Origin: an uncultured Bacteroidota bacterium
GTDB lineage: Bacteria > Bacteroidota > Bacteroidia > Bacteroidales > P3
Direction: 5' to 3'
Assembly (NCBI GenBank): GCA_902766265.1
Contig: CACXCY010000196.1
Coordinates: 1-7,847 of the forward strand
DNA length: 7,847 nucleotides
Shown: piece by piece, positions 6,645 through 7,847 of the stretch
How positions within the stretch are numbered: the first letter of the stretch is position 1
Layout of the letters: each line of letters opens with the position of its first letter
Position numbers and translations under genes: made by a program
Notes under the pieces: model-generated
What the model saw: only the letters and a program-made list of their open reading frames with translations
Database searches by the model: none
What the model was told of the DNA's origin: nothing

Positions 6645-7601
6645 ATGAAGAAAATGAAGCTCTATGAGGATGATGACAAGATGATTGACCTCATCAGCGA
6701 CAACTACAGCATGCTTCAAGGATTGGGAGCATTCGGCATCCGTCTGGGATTTGGCGACAAGACCGTCCGCGAAGTCTGCCAGGAACAGGATGTCGACAGC
6801 TACACATTCCTCACAGTAGTCAATTTTCTCATCAACGGCTATACCCCAAACAACAGCGACGAACGCATCTCGGTCAAAACCCTGTTGGGCTATCTGCGTG
6901 CTTCGCACCGCTATTTCCTCGATTTCCAACTGCCCACCATTCGCAAAAAACTCGAAGAGTCGCTCAGCAAAGGCGACCGTCTCGCCTCGCTCATTCTGCG
7001 CCTCTACGACGAATATGACCACGACATCCGGCTCCACATGAAATACGAAGAGAAGACCCTCTTCCCCTATGTGGAAGCCCTGCTACGCGGCGAACAGAAG
7101 CCCAACTACAACGTCGACATCTTTGCCAAACACCACAGCGACACCACCGGCAAGTTTCAGGAACTGAAAAACATCATCATCAAATACTTACCCCACGACG
7201 GATTGGCCAACAACCAGCTGACAACAACACTCTACGACATCTACAACAACGAAGAATGGCTCCAGAACCACAGCAACGTCGAGGAGGTGCTCTTCGTGCC
7301 CGCCATCCGCCTCTTGGAGCAGCATTTAAAGACCGACGACGTATCGGCCCGCATCTCCAGCATGATACAGCAAGCAGAGAACAAAGAGTCCATCTCCGAA
7401 CGCGAGAAAGATATCATCATCTGCCTCGTGCAGGGTATGTCGAACAAAGAGATTGCCGCCCAACTCTACATCTCCGTCAACACCGTCATCACCCATCGCC
7501 GCAACATCGTCCGCAAACTGCAAATACACTCGCTGGCAGGTCTGACTATCTACGCAATCGCCAACGGGCTCATCGACAGCAAAGCGATATACAACAAATA
7601 G
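6645..7601 (+). CDS. Hemerythrin-domain LuxR/NarL-family transcriptional regulator
   Basis: The 318-residue soluble protein looks like a one-component sensor. Residues 21-63 resemble the ScdA_N/DUF542 domain of Ric/YtfE/ScdA di-iron proteins (DKTVREVCQEQDVD matches its second half), but the usual CCGG motif is replaced by an RLGFGD stretch. Residues 80-230 form a hemerythrin-like four-helix domain with candidate iron ligands His88, His126 or His131, Glu135 (HxxxE), His163/His164, His209 and Glu213 (HxxxE). Residues 250-312 are a GerE helix-turn-helix (SEREKDIIICLVQGMSNKEIA...VNTVITHRRNI). No phosphoreceiver domain is present, so the signal is probably read by the di-iron site: O2, NO or iron supply. 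The best copy of a shared 7-2-7 operator lies in its own promoter. ATG 6645 fits the promoter; an in-frame ATG at 6654 is the alternative. A terminator follows. Confidence 0.88.
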   Translation: MKKMKLYEDDDKMIDLISDNYSMLQGLGAFGIRLGFGDKTVREVCQEQDVDSYTFLTVVNFLINGYTPNNSDERISVKTLLGYLRASHRYFLDFQLPTIRKKLEESLSKGDRLASLILRLYDEYDHDIRLHMKYEEKTLFPYVEALLRGEQKPNYNVDIFAKHHSDTTGKFQELKNIIIKYLPHDGLANNQLTTTLYDIYNNEEWLQNHSNVEEVLFVPAIRLLEQHLKTDDVSARISSMIQQAENKESISEREKDIIICLVQGMSNKEIAAQLYISVNTVITHRRNIVRKLQIHSLAGLTIYAIANGLIDSKAIYNK

Positions 7602-7684
7602 CCAACCGCCAGTTGCGCAAACCCGCCTCTGGAACGAGACAAAACAACGGCCATAATTTCATAACAAAACAGTTAATAACACAA

Positions 7685-7731
7685 GCAAATCCCCTCCAGC
7701 CACACGCTCGGAGGGGATTGCTGTTTTTTTT
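7685..7731 (+). terminator. Rho-independent terminator after the regulator gene
   Basis: AATCCCCTCC (7688-7697) pairs perfectly with GGAGGGGATT (7710-7719) around a 12-nt loop. The stem can be lengthened by GC/GC past one bulged A. A run of eight T (7724-7731) follows. It lies about 85 bp after the regulator stop codon, and the 7602-7684 stretch before it shows nothing else. Confidence 0.88.
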
Positions 7732-7736
7732 CAACC

Positions 7737-7847
7737 TCAACGTCCACGATTACCCTTGATATTTTGCATCCGGACGGCAACAGTTTCGCAAGTGTTTGGC
7801 AAGGGGTAGCCATAGTGATGCCATACTGTAGCCATAGTGTAGCCATA
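7737..7847 (-). CDS. Doubtful 3' end of a convergent open frame, cut by the window edge
   Basis: On the minus strand a frame is open from the right edge for 36 codons to a TGA at 7739-7737. The C-end reads NTCETVAVRMQNIKGNRGR. The half nearest the edge is translated from an 11-bp tandem repeat (YGYTMATVWHHYGYP), which is atypical for coding DNA because 11 is not a multiple of three. The stop lies just before the T-run of the regulator terminator, as a convergent gene might. It could equally be a chance open frame through a non-coding repeat. No family is recognised. Confidence 0.2.
   Translation of the reverse strand, partial: YGYTMATVWHHYGYPLPNTCETVAVRMQNIKGNRGR
7806..7847. repeat. 11-bp tandem repeat, GTAGCCATAGT, running off the window
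   Basis: Four head-to-tail units are visible: GTAGCCATAGT (7806-7816), GATGCCATACT (7817-7827, three changes), GTAGCCATAGT (7828-7838) and GTAGCCATA (7839-7847, cut by the edge). The unit length is close to one helical turn. The array lies in the intergenic region beyond the regulator terminator and its full length is unknown. It lacks the spacers of a CRISPR array. Confidence 0.85.

Noticed and set aside
7806..7847. CRISPR array
   Set aside because: Units are 11 bp and contiguous with no spacers, and no cas genes are in view.

Overview
The window looks like chromosomal DNA of a Bacteroidales bacterium (Bacteroides/Prevotella-like; I cannot resolve the genus). Four intergenic sites carry perfect matches to the Bacteroidetes promoter -7 element TAnnTTTG, start codons lack strong Shine-Dalgarno sequences, and the proteins are of types common in that order: a SusX-unrelated porin-like beta-barrel, an imelysin-family lipoprotein, and a fused ResB-CcsA cytochrome c assembly protein. 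All complete genes are on the + strand.

Layout. Positions 1-197 are a regulatory region with two back-to-back promoters, one leaving the window to the left and one driving the first operon. Positions 198-4282 hold a tight three-gene operon (gaps of 27 and 26 bp): an outer-membrane porin-like protein, an imelysin (peptidase M75-like) lipoprotein, and a DUF1111-type di-heme c-type cytochrome lipoprotein. A strong hairpin terminator follows at 4351-4383. Positions 4522-6570 encode the ResB-CcsA fusion, which attaches heme to exported cytochromes c. Positions 6645-7601 encode an apparent one-component regulator with a ScdA_N/DUF542-like segment, a hemerythrin-like domain and a C-terminal LuxR/NarL (GerE) helix-turn-helix. 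A terminator follows at 7685-7731. The last ~110 bp hold an 11-bp tandem repeat that runs off the edge, and a dubious minus-strand open frame.

How the parts may work together. The cytochrome needs the ResB-CcsA protein for heme attachment. Imelysin-family proteins are linked to iron handling, and the regulator carries a likely di-iron hemerythrin domain of the kind that senses O2, NO or iron state. The most striking signal is non-coding. Upstream of all four promoters (leftward, porin operon, ccsBA and the regulator's own gene) lies a site of the general form TACCCA-N4-TGGGTA. In each case its downstream edge is exactly 24 bp from the first base of the -7 element and abuts a weak ATTG/ATTT in place of the TTTG -33 box. 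That layout fits a class II-type activator of the NarL/LuxR family, and the regulator at 6645-7601 is the obvious candidate. The window therefore appears to hold a hemerythrin-controlled, autoregulated envelope di-heme/imelysin/porin regulon. The regulon assignment is inference. The sites and their spacing can be read directly.
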